From contig OZ005653.1 in NCBI GenBank assembly GCA_963930645.1, positions 116,628,259 through 116,692,258 of the forward strand: a DNA stretch of 64,000 nucleotides, written 5' to 3'. Numbering within the stretch: the stretch's first letter is position 1; every line of letters starts with the position of its first letter. The notes below the pieces were generated by a model, which did not search any database, was not told the DNA's origin, and saw only the letters and a program-made list of their open reading frames with translations. The position numbers and the translations under genes were made by a program. Of the stretch, positions 11,062 through 22,687 are shown piece after piece. This DNA comes from Salticus scenicus. Its lineage: Eukaryota; Arthropoda; Arachnida; Araneae; Salticidae.

Positions 11062-12877
11062 CATAAAAGTATGGTATTTTCCTATCGTCTTAATGATTTT
11101 GTAATTTAATTTTAAATTTTTAAATAATTTTTGTGTTTATTTTATTTACTAAGAAAAAGATTTCACAAAAATATAAGCGACTTCCAATTTAACAATACAG
11201 TTCAAAGATGTTCGCAAGACTCTAAATTTATTCCAGTCAAAAAGACATTAAAACGTCTCCAAGGATTTAAGCAGATTCATAAGTCTTTCCTCTTAATTTC
11301 CCTGGATATTTCTCAGCCAAGCCATTTCCGGAATGCGACTCATAAATTATAGCTTGGGTCGTAACTATGCATGTGTCGATTACTATGCGTAGGTATGATT
11401 TCGCTTAAAGCAACAAAATATAATAAATTAAAATACCTTGAAAATTTACCATAGTTATTGTCTGAGTATTTCGTACTATCCTAAATAAATGATATTACCA
11501 AACACTGATGTATTTTTTATATTCAAAATGAACACTTATGAGTATTTTTTAATTTTAAACGAATTCCAAATTTTAAAAGTGGGAACTTTCATGAAATTAA
11601 TCAAGTACAATTCCGAAACGAATATAGTTTTCTTAATAAAGGAAATTGTAATTGATATTATTTTTAAAACTTGTGTTATAGGACAAATTCAAAACAGTTT
11701 TTGATTTTTTCTAATGAAAGATTTTTACGTGAACGATTATTTTCAGTATTTAATACACCTTAAAAAGTAATTACATATATTTAAATAAAAATTAACCCAA
11801 AATCTAATCAAACGAAAAAAAAAAATATAATTTTCTTCTTGAGTGTAAAAGGAAATGTATAGTTTTAAATACTTAATCATTATTTTTGCGAAAAACCTTT
11901 AGAATTTCTTTTTATGTGCAAAATAAAATAAGTTTTTAAATATCTAAGTGCGCATTTTGATCTATGGTCTTTTTATAACTTCACATTAATGTCAAACAGT
12001 GATCTTAAAAAAGAAAAAAAAAGAAAAAAAAAAAAAAAAACGCTTATTTTTTTCTTTTGTTAGTCATCATATTTTCTAAAAAAACTAAATGATTACGAGA
12101 AAATTGTGCGAGTAATAATTTGTTACAATAGCATTAATTTTAACATTATGAAAACATTTTTGAATACAAAAATAAATGTTAAAACGGAAATTTTAATGTT
12201 TTGAAAATAATATATGCATCATACACAGTACACTCACTTTATCTAATTCGAAAGGTAGCAGAAGGGAATATAAAATGAACTTACATACACGATAAATGTG
12301 ATCGAATGGATAACTTACTAAACTAATATTCATAAAAACTTTGTTGATATTAAAAGGTGTTATTTGTATAAATAAATTAAGTATTCAATAGAAAAAAGAG
12401 CAGAGATTTTATAGCATGTTATAGTCAGTTGAATAAAAACATTTTTGAAAAAGGACCATTGAGATATAATATGTATAAATATCTGAATGTATATAATCAA
12501 CAATTTAAAAAAAAAATATTCAAAATATGATTAAATAAAATATATTTTTATTAGAAATATTCAACATATATGTTATAAATAATAGTTATATATATTGGAA
12601 ATATTCAAAATATACGCTTTCAATGTTATTGAATGGATTTTTATGCGACAGAGATTGGAAAGTCATGTTGACATATACTGAAAAAAATTAAATTTTTCAA
12701 ACGAAAAAAAAAAAAAAAATTCTTCTTGAAATAATGTTACAATATAGTTGTTTAATAAAAATATGATAATAAATTGTAACAGATAGTTTTTTTCTAATAA
12801 AAAAAAAAAAAATGACATTTTTATAATTTCTTTTAAATGTTCCTTTGTATTGCACTTTATTTGTACTGATATGTATG
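10281..12877. other. AT-rich non-coding stretch
   Basis: Short plus-strand ORFs (for example 11131-11352 and 11489-11704) have no recognisable motif and the amino-acid bias of random AT-rich DNA. T run at 11030-11059 and A runs at about 12008-12040, 12702-12718 and 12799-12812. Confidence 0.55.
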
Positions 12878-13050
12878 CAGTCGAAGCTCGTTAACGTAAA
12901 TATGCTTAATGTGATTTACTTTCAACATGAACTATTCTTAAAATCCCCGTGAAAAGGAAGATTAGTTTCTGAGTTACTGATAGCATAAACTACTGATAAC
13001 ATAAATTTTTTTTATCCCCTTTGAGATTCATGTTAACGAGATGTATTTGC
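12878..13050. mobile_element. pogo/Tigger-like MITE, degenerate
   Basis: The left end CAGTCGAAGCTCGTTAACGT resembles pogo/Tigger terminal repeats. The right side has ATGTTAACGAGAT, the inverse of CTCGTTAAC-T, at 13030-13042. The right terminus is eroded. No transposase is inside. Confidence 0.45.
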
Positions 13051-13582
13051 ATAGATTTCGTAAAATAAAGGCTTGCAAAAATCGAAGCACTTATAAAGAG
13101 GATGGTAATTGCTTTTACTGCTTTCAAATGTCTATTTTTAAACATCTTTTTTGCATTCATTTTTAATGAAAATCGTACAATTGAAATAAAAGTTAGGTTT
13201 GCTTAAAAACGGATATACTTAACATTTGTAGATTAAGTCAGAACATTTTAAATTTCCGGCATCATACTATATTTTGTTCTCAAACAACTGCCACTCTCTG
13301 TATATAATACATGCATAAAGATTAATCTGTATTTTATATATAAGAAAATCATCAAATGTCAAAATAATATGTGCTTTTTTGTTTTGTTTTATCGAGGTAC
13401 ATTTCTTATAATAAAAACTGCTTATTTCATAAAATTAAAAATTGCTTAATTTTTAAAACTTCTAAATTTATACGGAAATACAAGGCTATTAATTTACATT
13501 CAACGCAGAGATTTTACTGGAAATGCATTTAATAATAATTTTTTTTATTGAAGTGAAATCTTCTTTAGGTTCGTTGGGCATC

Positions 13583-13745
13583 TTTGAGATGGGAAAAAAC
13601 CATTGAACTCGCGACACTGTTACCGTAACCGACACAAGTATGTACATATATTGTGTATGTACGTACATAAATACACATGCATGTTGATATTTTTTGAGAT
13701 GGGAAAAAACCATTGAACTCGCGACACTGTTACCGTAACCGACAC
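13583..13745. repeat. two identical 53-bp direct repeats
   Basis: 13583-13635 and 13693-13745 appear identical; each starts TTTGAGATGGGAAAAAACC and ends TTACCGTAACCGACAC. They are separated by 57 bp of unrelated sequence rich in TATGTA. Identity contrasts with the decay around them, so the duplication is recent. Confidence 0.9.
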
Positions 13746-15127
13746 CTCTGTATATAAGTATCTACATATATTGGCCCCGTTTACATGAGAGTTGAGTTTG
13801 GGTTGAAATGCATTGATAATATAACTATATATAATATAAACACATATTGTGTATATACGTACAACATAGATATATATATTCATGTCGGAACTTTTTGAAT
13901 CGAAAAAAATAAAAATTTTTCCTGTTATAATCAAAAATTTTTAAATTCCGCGCCTTTTTGTATGCTATCTAATGCACCCATGCAATGTATTTCTACCTTA
14001 CCGGCGACGAACAATCTAACACACTTTCAATTGCGAGAATCGCATAACAGTTCAGTATACAATTCAACGCACGTTTCTGTTAATCCAACATAGATATTAT
14101 AATTGTGACAATTCTTGAAATTCACTAAAATATTCTTTTCTTCTTTGATTTAGCTAGCTACAAATAATGTATCATACAATTAACTTACTAATATGAAATG
14201 TTAATAATTATACTCAGTATATTGTTTAAATAAGAAATATTGTACTGCAGCGCTTTTGAGTTTGAATTTGTAAATCTATCATTGCTGATAAATTAATAGA
14301 ACTGCTTCTCATCATCACGTAAGTAAACAATTATTTAAATAAGTAAAAAAATTTGCGTACATTATTTTTAATTACAAATGAAAAAAAAATGTTTGTTTCC
14401 TATTTTAGTTACCATAAACCTATAGTATCAGTTTTGGAATACAATGATAATATTGATGATGATAGAACAGTTGTTGAAATTGTGGATGAAAATTCATAAG
14501 TTTCATTGGTATTCAGTTCAAAGGATACTAATCAATTAAACTTCATATTTCATGTATTTGTAAATTTACGTTTTAAGCAATAGATTGTAATTTTTGTATG
14601 TAAAATCATATGCATTATTTTTCATGTACAGTAGTGCATTAAATAAAAATTGTAATGTAATTTCTGTAGTAGTAGTTTATATTAACGAATAATATCACTT
14701 AATTTAAAAGTATTTCCTGCACAATAAAATATTTCCTGACGATTCAAGAAATACAAACGTAATTGTTCAAGTTTTCACTTCTGTCGGCACTCCCAGAGTA
14801 CAACTTTTTTTTTTTTTTTGCATTACTCTTTATTGCACGAGAGAAAAATAGATTAAATGATGAGATAGTATAAATCCTCTACCAGAATGAAATTTTCGAA
14901 TTTCTTATTTAAATTTTATCTCAGTGGTAATTAATTTTCTTAGTTTCCCTTTCTCTAATTTGGAATAATAGTTTTAAAAAAAAATTCTTATTATTTTTAT
15001 TCTGAATGCATTTTATTTATGATAATTACTTGATATTGTAATTATGAAAAGTAATTTAGAAGCGGAAAAAATAAATACATTTTATTTGCTTTAAAATTTA
15101 CTTATTAAATTTATACAAACTAATTAA

Positions 15128-15177
<50 letters not shown>

Positions 15178-15309
15178 GAAATAAATGGAAATAAATAAAT
15201 AATAATAATAATAATACAAGATTTACTTTCCAGCAAATTGCATAGAACGTGTAGATACAAATAGAAACTAACAGCAGTTTATAATTAACATTGAAACCAA
15301 TTATATATA
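13746..15309. other. AT-rich non-coding stretch
   Basis: No coding sequence recognised. GGCCCCGTTTACATGAGA at about 13771-13788 looks like a transposon terminus, but I found no partner. A (TA)n tract of about 43 bp lies at 15131-15174 and an AAT repeat at about 15197-15216. Confidence 0.55.
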
Positions 15310-15829
15310 CAGGGTGATTATAATTAAAGTTACGATTTCAAAGCGTTATAATTTTAAAACTACCCATCAGAACGATTTGCTGTTTTACCAGAGCAATAGT
15401 GATATAATAGAATTTTGTTTGGGGGAGAGAAAACAGTAGTTACAATATGTTCCTATTGATGGCGCTGTCAGGGTAATGTCAGGGGAAACGCATAAAGGGA
15501 CTCATTAAACACAGGAATGTTGTTAGATACACAATAGAATAGCAAGAAACAATAGACTTCAAGGATTTACTACATTTTTTTAGCAAAAGGACAGGAATAC
15601 GTGTTTACAGAGTAAACAGTCATAGTGAAAAGAGAAAAAGAGGAGCTTCATGAAACAAATATTTACGGATAATTAACGGCACATTTTGGAACTTTTTTTT
15701 ATTATTATTTGTTTTGCCTAACAAAATTTCATTGCCTCATGATTGCTTTGGTAAAATATCAAATCGTTCTGATGGGTAGTTTTAAAATTATAGCGTTTTA
15801 AAATCGTAACTTTAATCATAATCACCCTG
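15310..15829. mobile_element. Tc1/mariner-type MITE with terminal inverted repeats of about 108 bp
   Basis: The left end CAGGGTGATTATAATTAAAG is mirrored at the right end, and both arms continue through ACTACCCATCAGAACGATTTG and TTTTACCA-AGCAAT to about 108 bp with few mismatches. TA flanks both ends (15308-15309 and 15830-15831), the target duplication of Tc1/mariner elements. The 300-bp core has no transposase. It is well preserved and non-autonomous. Confidence 0.88.
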
Positions 15830-15831
15830 TA

Positions 15832-17318
15832 TATACACATAATATACATTATGCATACATATATATACATATATATAAGTTATGTATGTGTGTGTACCAA
15901 TTTATCTTATAATTTCATAGTAAAATTTTCTATTTATTTGTAACTGATTTCCTAAAATTCATTATCGCTTCATTTTGCAGTATGAAGTCTCCATAAGTAG
16001 TCTCCATAAGTAGTCTTTAAGTAGTCTCCATAAACTGTTCAAAAGTTCGACTGAACATTATCCTTGCCAAATATATGCCTCTTTCCAGCTACTCATTTAA
16101 TTCATTTTATTAGTTTTAAGATATTATGTAATACCAATTAAATTAGTCTCAATTTTTATCGTTTACTTACTGTTACTTATCGTTTATTTACCGTATTTTA
16201 TAATAAAATTAGTGCTACGTATAATTTTCGTAATTTATCTCCCCGTATTCCTTACTCTATTGTAACGGAAGAAATGTTCTTCCAAAACTTGAAATCAACT
16301 GAGATCTGAGACCATCGAGACATCGTACAACTGAAATGATTATTAACTATACATGAAACGTTAAACGAATTCAAAATCTATTCTCAAGTACAATTAAATA
16401 ACGGAATACATCTACGGAATATTCAGTCATTTAATGTTTCTAGTCAAGATATAAGAGAAAGCAATTAATGAGGTTTCTGTAATAAGATATTCAATCGCTT
16501 AATCCTTTCAGATTGTAACTGGTTTTAATATTCAGAGACATGTTAATTCTTCTATCTTGTTACAGTAAGGTTATTTAAAATTAAGATTAAAGTAAGAAAG
16601 TGCTCTAAATGTATACATTATTACTTATAAAGTAAGAACATCTTATGTTTAATAAGATTTGAATTTCGTTCCTGGAATGTTTTTACATTTATTTTGTCGT
16701 AATTTAATAATAATGTATGATACCCATAAACATATATATATATATATATATCTTGTATTTATGGTAACAGTTCATTTATTTTATTTTATTTTTTACTTGC
16801 TTGATGCATGGATCATTTTTTTCTAAACAACGACTTTCCAAATAAAAGACAATAGCAAGAGCAGAATGACAAAATAATAGGTTTAGCTTTTTTTGAAACC
16901 TTGAAATTTTCCCCAAAAGGGAAATCTTTATCAATGGCAATTATTGCAGCAGGATAATATATAATGAGTTTTTTCTCAGATAGTGATATATGAAATCATA
17001 TAAAAATGTATATAAACGTGTTGTATAAGCTAAAGAGCATTCAATTAAAAACTTCTTGTAGTTGTACCATTTTCAAACAAGTTTATGTATGTTATATTTG
17101 AAGAGAACAAGAAAGTCGCCGCTCAGAGAAAATGACGTATATATGCAAAATTTATTTTTTATATATATATAAAAAAAAAAGAAGAAGAAGAAGAAAGTTA
17201 AAGCAAGTATATTTCATTTAATGACAAAAGTATGCCTAAAATGTAATAAGGAAAGTTTCCAAATGATCCTACACTATAAAAACCTAGTATGTTATAGCCA
17301 CACTAGAACTTTCTTCTG
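15832..17318. other. AT-rich non-coding stretch
   Basis: It contains TA tracts (about 15853-15879 and 16734-16751), a four-unit TAGTCTCCATAAG minirepeat at 15987-16033 and a GAA run at about 17178-17196. No gene seen. Confidence 0.6.
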
Positions 17319-17888
17319 CACTGTAAATAGAAGCGTCTTAAATTCAGACAGAAATGTGTCTGAAATGCCAATTCAAACACATAAATGCCTGAAACACTTA
17401 CGCATGCAAAATTTCAGACGCATGTGCTGTCTTAAATTAAGACACGTAAGTGTCTTTTTTATAAATGAGCTGAAATAAGTGTCTGAATAAGATTGATATG
17501 TCTGAAATTAAGACATATTACAGTTTAGACACAAAAAATTTCAGATATTTTACAATTTAGGCACTTAAAAATTAAGACAGTACAAATTTCAGACACTTAG
17601 AAATTCAGACATTTGTATTACTTAACAATTTTTCCATATGGAATCTACTTTAAGCAGCATGCATATCCTGTTTTAACATTTTTTTTTTTAAACAAATAAA
17701 TTTGATATTATTTTATATCATATAAGTAGTTAACTTATTTAAAATACTTAGATGTGGAACTTATTCTGTTAAAAATTAAAAAACAAAGTTAATTTAGCGA
17801 ATTCGTAACTAAACAATCTTAAACAATTTCTGCATAATTAATTTTTTTTTTCCGCGTTTTAAAAATTATTTTATGTTTCCCTACACTT

Positions 17889-18335
17889 TGTGAGGTTGAG
17901 ACGTCAGAACGTCACCACAGTTGTTTTAATTAAGCTGGATCCAGCAAGGTAGGAAGTGGGGACGGTTAAAATCACTCCGTCGCCAGTGACTCGGTGACGG
18001 TTGAGGTCGGAGTAGTTTTGTGTCTGCAGGGTGCTGCATTAAAAGACTTAGATTTTGAATATTAGTTAAATTAGAAGTGATTTTTAAAAGTACGGATTGA
18101 AATGTAGTGAAAGGAGGGTGTAGGAAGAAGTATAAAAATAGGGATGGTTTTAGTAGATAGAGTGGATGTTGGAGGATCGTATAGTGGATGTTGGAGGATC
18201 GTATAGTGGATGTTGGAGGATATTATAGTGGTTGTGATGAATCTTAGTTTTACGGATATTGAAAAAGTAGAGTAGTGAAGGTTTAGTGGCGTGAAGTTAA
18301 GTAGTGTTGAGTGTTGGTGAGTGTCTACTAGTTTT
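17889..18335 (+). repeat. left LTR, 3'-truncated
   Basis: It aligns with the first part of the right LTR from TGTGAGGTTGAG to CTACTAGTTTT, then stops abruptly. It contains TATAAAAATAG near 18131 (likely TATA box) and three units of a 22-bp repeat starting GGATGTTGGAGGATCGTATA at 18164. Confidence 0.9.
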
Positions 18336-18635
18336 GTCTGAAGATTCCATATCAGTTATGGAATTACCATTAAAAGTAGCATTATCACTAGAGGATTGTT
18401 CTTCACTAACATTTTCAATATGTTGCTCAAGAAGATCATTAGCTTTAAAATATTCCTTCCTTAAAGTTTCAGCTGTATGTTTATATAGTTTAGACACACA
18501 AGTTTGCATTATTTCTTCATAAGAAGTATTTCCTCCAACAATACCATGGGTTACCATAAATGTGATATTGCATCGTACCATTTCTTTTAAGCAACTGCTT
18601 ATTGGTTTTTTCATAAGTTTCTCCAAACTAGGCAA
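18336..18635 (-). pseudogene. antisense exon-like ORF captured inside the LTR element
   Basis: On the minus strand, opposite to the LTR element, about 100 codons are open with a balanced amino-acid composition unlike chance AT-rich ORFs. It includes a segment with Cys and aromatic residues, a basic-acidic helix-like part (KLYKHTAETLRKEY) and an acidic Ser/Asn-rich end. There is no ATG; upstream on that strand is a T-rich stretch ending in CCTAG, like a splice acceptor. The frame runs on into LTR sequence at 18335. I do not recognise the family. It may be a piece of a host transcript or another element joined during reverse transcription. Confidence 0.45.
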
Positions 18636-18798
18636 AAATTTTTTTTAAGTTTTTCTCACCCGGTTAAAATTTAAGTGACGGCTGCACTCACACTTCAGAG
18701 ATTTGAGATAGTTAGAGATGGAATGAAGCTCTTTAAATTTACTCGTTCAAATCCGTTGGGGATTTTCCCGACTAAATTTTTTTTTCTTGGAGGGGGAC
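18636..18798 (+). other. internal 3' segment and polypurine tract of the LTR element
   Basis: It ends in TTGGAGGGGGAC directly before the TG of the right LTR, a proper polypurine primer site for plus-strand synthesis. This fixes the element's orientation as plus. Confidence 0.8.
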
Positions 18799-19531
18799 TG
18801 TGAGGTTGAGACGTCAGAACGTCACCACAGTTGTTTTAATTAAGCTGGATCCAGCAAGGTAGGAAGTGGGGACGGTTAAAATCACTCCGTCGCCAGTGAC
18901 TCGGTGACGGTTGAGGTCGGAGTAGTTTTGTGTCTGCAGGGTGCTGCATTAAAAGACTTAGATTTTGAATATTAGTTAAATTAGAAGTGATTTTTAAAAG
19001 TACGGATTGAAATGTAGTGAAAGGAGGGTGTAGGAAGAAGTATAAAAATAGAGATGGTTTTAGTAGATAGAGGGGATGTTGGAGGATCGTATAGTGGATG
19101 TTGGAGGATATTATAGTGGTTGTGATGAATCTGAGTTTTACGGATATTGAAAAAGTAGAGTAGCGAAGGTTTAGTGGCGTGAAGTTAAGTAGTGTTGAGT
19201 GTTGGTGAGTGTCTACTAGTTTTCGGGAAGTTCAAGCTTGTCAGAAGGGAATCCTCTGTCCCAAAGTGAAGCCGTAGTATTGGAGTACGAGTGCGACCGT
19301 CTCTACACCTTCGACCATCTGCTGTGGTGAGATATTTAAGATAATTAAATTGTTGATTTATATATTTTTGATTTAATAATACGCTGACTGAGCTAATAGC
19401 TAGTTCCAGGCCGCCCTCCCATTAATCTGGTTCCAATAAACTTTTATTGTTTGTTCAATTCACGTCTCTGGTTTTCTTAGTAACCTAAGTATTTAAGTTA
19501 AGATGGAGTTTGCAGGAACGCAAACTCCACA
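18799..19531 (+). repeat. right LTR, complete, 733 bp
   Basis: The LTR starts TGTGAGG and ends CTCCACA (TG...CA). TATAAAAATAG lies near 19041, two units of the 22-bp GGATGTTGGAGG repeat start at 19074, and AATAAA lies near 19434. It matches the left LTR over 447 bp with few substitutions but has one repeat unit fewer. Confidence 0.92.
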
Positions 19532-19625
19532 ACTTCAAAATGTAAATGAGCAAATACCAGTTAAAGAAAAAAAAATCGTTTAATATCCATAGTCTACTAT
19601 TTTTTCAGATTTATTACACATTTTA

Positions 19626-19661
<36 letters not shown>

Positions 19662-19935
19662 AAATCTCTGCACATGAAATTTAAGATAATGATATGTATT
19701 AAGCTTTACGTCTTATGCACGTCTTACGTCTTTTTAGCACCTTAAAATTGAACACCCATTTTAGACACAATTGTGTCTGAATTTCAGACACTTGTATTTA
19801 CAGTGTGTATTTTCCTATACAATTTCGTGCGATACACAACATTTTTTGAAATTATTATTTATCAGAATTAATCTTCATGATGAATGCCGACGGTTTTCAT
19901 CTCAGAGAAATAAAATACTTAATATCCAAAGGGAA

Positions 19936-20287
19936 ACAATTTTATTCTATACTAAAGATATGTTTGGGGGATGCATTTTGTTGTACTATTACTATTAAAA
20001 TGTTTTTAAAAAATCGATAAATTTCTTGTGAATTATCTATGAGTCAACCGTTCATTTTAATGATATTGACGAGTTCTTTTGAATAATATCCATACTGAAA
20101 ATATGGATCCATCATATAACAATTTTATTCTATACTAAAGATATGTTTGGGGGAAGCATTTTGTTGTACTATTACTATTAAAAAGTTTTAAAAAAATCGA
20201 TAAATTTCTTGTGAATTATCTATGAGTCAACCGTTCATTTTAATGATATTGACGAGTTCTTTTGAATAACATCCATATTGAAAATAT
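19936..20287. repeat. direct duplication, two units of about 169 bp
   Basis: 19936-20104 and 20119-20287 are nearly identical, both running from ACAATTTTATTCTATACTAA to CTGAAAATAT or its one-base variant. A 14-bp linker separates them. The sequence is non-coding. Confidence 0.9.
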
Positions 20288-20595
20288 ACACCCCTGGAGA
20301 CCATTTCTCCCTAGGCGGTTTGTAGCTGGGCCTGTGCGAATACATTTCTTTGCTGGATGATATTACTATTTTAGCTATTTCTTTTTAAATTTAAATTAAA
20401 AAGCTTAAAATATTTCTTGTTAGGTACATTTTTACGAAATTTTGTCTTCTACTGCCACATTAAAAATTAAGAAAAAAGGACATGACAGCGTCACTTGTTG
20501 AGCAATTGTTGCCCAAATGTAATCAGCCCCAACTTAGGTCAAAGACTAACAATATATCAAGTTTGGTTAATTTTCATTCACAGGCTCGTGAATTG
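20288..20595. other. unassigned sequence between duplication and Tc1 element
   Basis: A GC-richer patch at 20288-20345 could be a transposon end, but no partner was found. The rest is AT-rich with no gene. Confidence 0.45.
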
Positions 20596-21975
20596 CAGTC
20601 ATTTGCAAAAGTTTAAGACCAGTAGCCGATTTTCAGTATTTTAACGCATTGCATCATTTGCGCAGATTATTGTGTCATCTCATGTGCTACCTATCGCCCT
20701 ATGTACTATGTGTACTATGTATATGTAGGGCTATGTGCATCAGACCTATTCTATTGCTATAAATGACGGTGGCCGGCATGTTTATCGCCTGTTGTTTATT
20801 GGATTTTGTCGTAGACAGTGCTGTTGTGTAATCATTGTATTGGGAAAAACATTCACTTCTGTTACAAAAAGGTCAGAAATATTGACCCTGCATAACATTG
20901 GATCTCCTGAAAGTCAAATAAGTTCGAGGGTCATCAAGCATCAAGCTATTAGTACATTTAAAATTTCGGGAAAATTTGTGGACCTTAAAAGAAGTGGTCG
21001 CCCTAGAAAAACGAGTGCATGTGATGATCATGTGGTCAAAAGGATGGTCGTACGAGATCCAAGAACCTCCTGCAATACGATCAGACATTCTTTGGCTGCA
21101 AAGGGCACCAATGCCAGTTTGAGTACTATTTAAAGACGTTTGACCAAAAATTTTGTTTAACATCCCATAAACCTGCAAGGAAACCTCGACTTACTCCAAG
21201 TATAAAAAAGAAACGACTACTTTCGCCAGACAATATCAAAATTAGACATTACAGCAGTGGAGTAGGGTCTTATTTTTGGATGAGTCAAGTGTGCAGCAAT
21301 TTTCTGCAAGTGCTACAAGTGTTCGTCGACCAAGGGGAAAACGATATGATGAGAGGTTTACGTTTCAAACTGTGAAACACCTTCCAAGCCAAATGATTTG
21401 GGTGCAATGTCTGTGTCCGGTACTGATAGTCTGTATTTGTGCCACTTAAAACCACTATGAACGGAAAGCGGTACCTTAATTTGTTACCTGAGAAGTTGAA
21501 GCTTCACATGCGTGTTCATAAATGTTCAATTTTAATGCCTGATGGCCTGATGGCCTGGTGTCACAGTGCGAAAATTGTCAAGAAATATCTGAGGGCACAG
21601 AAAATCAAAGTGCTTGTCTGGCCAGATAACAGCCCAGATTTGAATCCGATAGGGAATCTGTGGTGTATTGTGAAAAATAAAGTCGCCGAAAAGTAACTAT
21701 TCACTGCTACGGCACTTGTTGAAGCAATAAAGCATGTCTGGTGCACAGACACTTCTAAACGTTACTGCAAGTCTCTTATTTATAGCATGCCTAAGAGGAT
21801 TGCACAAGTTATTAAAAACAAAGGAGGTCCTCCTACAAAATACTGACTTTAATTAGAGTAAATAACCACGTAAGTACATTTTGTTCTTTTATATGTAAAA
21901 TATGTATGTTGTTTTTGCGAAATTCCATTAAATCTGATTTTTCTATGAGTGGTCTTACACTTTTGCAAATGACTG
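20596..21975 (+). mobile_element. Tc1-like transposon, inactivated
   Basis: Terminal inverted repeats CAGTCATTTGCAAAAGT-TA at 20596 and the inverse at about 21951-21975 enclose 1380 bp, the normal Tc1 length. TA follows the right end; the left flank reads TG, a decayed TA. The transposase frame inside is broken many times. Confidence 0.9.
20860..21790 (+). pseudogene. Tc1-like transposase, frameshifted
   Basis: Tc1 transposases excise and reinsert the element through a DD34E catalytic site. The helix-turn-helix region is visible around 20985-21130 (GRPRKTSACDDHVVKRMV, then the RRL region after a stop). The first catalytic Asp is in VLFLDESSV at about 21265-21291 in another frame. The C-terminal block DNSPDLNPI is at about 21625-21651, where the expected catalytic Glu reads Gly (NPIGNLW). 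Stops and frameshifts around 21133, 21250-21440 and 21540 destroy the gene. The family usually has about 340 residues; here only fragments of 130 and 85 are open. Confidence 0.9.
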
Positions 21976-21977
21976 TA

Positions 21978-22687
21978 CAGTGTCCATGAAATTTTTGATA
22001 TACACACATAGACACACAGACGTTATCCAAAAATGGCCAACTCGTGTTGCCTCCCAAAATGTGTAAATCCATGTAAAACCTGAGTTCCAACATTTTCAAG
22101 AATCCAATACTTTCTTCTTGTGTAATAAAAAAAAGTAATAATAAACACGCTATGCCTTGGTGGAATGACGTAATAGGAATTAGCATACGGCGTATCAGCA
22201 TGCAGGGCAAATGAAGTTGACTGTTATAATGTAAGCCTGTTTCCTATGCCTAGAATACAAAGACATGGAGGGATGGCAAATGGACCGACAAGTTCAAATT
22301 TGATAAACATTCAGTGATTTGGTGTTCCTTTATCGCTTATTTTCTCTCAACGACAAGGGTTATCACTCCTATTTTAACACTGGACTCGTCGAGTTAACAC
22401 ATGAGCAGAGGCTCCCATGGTCGCAGGAAATGAGGTTAAATAATATCTACTCAAGTTTTAATTAAACACGTATTTGAGATTTAAGGGGCATTGTAAATAT
22501 ATATGTTTTTGTCCCTTACTGGTTTTTAATCTGCATCGCAACATTTTTGTGTCGGTCTTACCTATAAGTTAAAACTAGTTCTATTTTTGTTGTGGTGGTA
22601 TTGTTTTGTATCTATTAATTGCTAAATTTTAAGGTTAAATTTTATTACGATATCTATCATTTATATATTCATATATATATATATATA
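21978..22687. other. unassigned stretch
   Basis: 22140-22440 is less AT-rich, with several short unique-looking blocks, but no frame, terminal motif or repeat could be assigned. A minus-strand ORF at 21833-22210 partly overlaps the Tc1 end and looks like chance. Confidence 0.45.

Larger units (their letters stand above)
17889..19531 (+). mobile_element. non-autonomous LTR element inserted in the CACTA-like copy
   Basis: A left LTR fragment, a 463-bp internal segment and a full right LTR are flanked by the exact 4-bp duplication ACTT (17885-17888 and 19532-19535). The host sequence around it matches the uninterrupted CACTA-like copy at 34662-35989, confirming the insertion boundaries. No gag, protease, reverse transcriptase or integrase can be seen, so it relied on enzymes from elsewhere. 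The left LTR lacks its last 290 bp or so. Confidence 0.88.
17319..19805. mobile_element. CACTA-like (CMC) DNA element, copy 1, split by an LTR element
   Basis: The ends are CACTGTAAATA at 17319 and TATTTACAGTG at 19795-19805, flanked by TG on both sides (a 2-bp duplication). Inside each end are many copies of TGTCTGAAAT and AAGACA-type motifs in both orientations, the kind of subterminal repeats that CACTA/EnSpm transposases bind. The second copy at 34662-35989 is inverted relative to this one and flanked by TA. Without the LTR insertion (17889-19531 plus a 4-bp duplication) the length is about 840 bp; no transposase is present. CMC membership is inferred from CACTG ends, subterminal arrays and short target duplications. 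Confidence 0.75.

Noticed and set aside
21833..22210. 125-codon minus-strand ORF
   Set aside because: It spans the Tc1 right end and flanking DNA, with no family motif. Such a fusion across an insertion boundary is best explained by chance.
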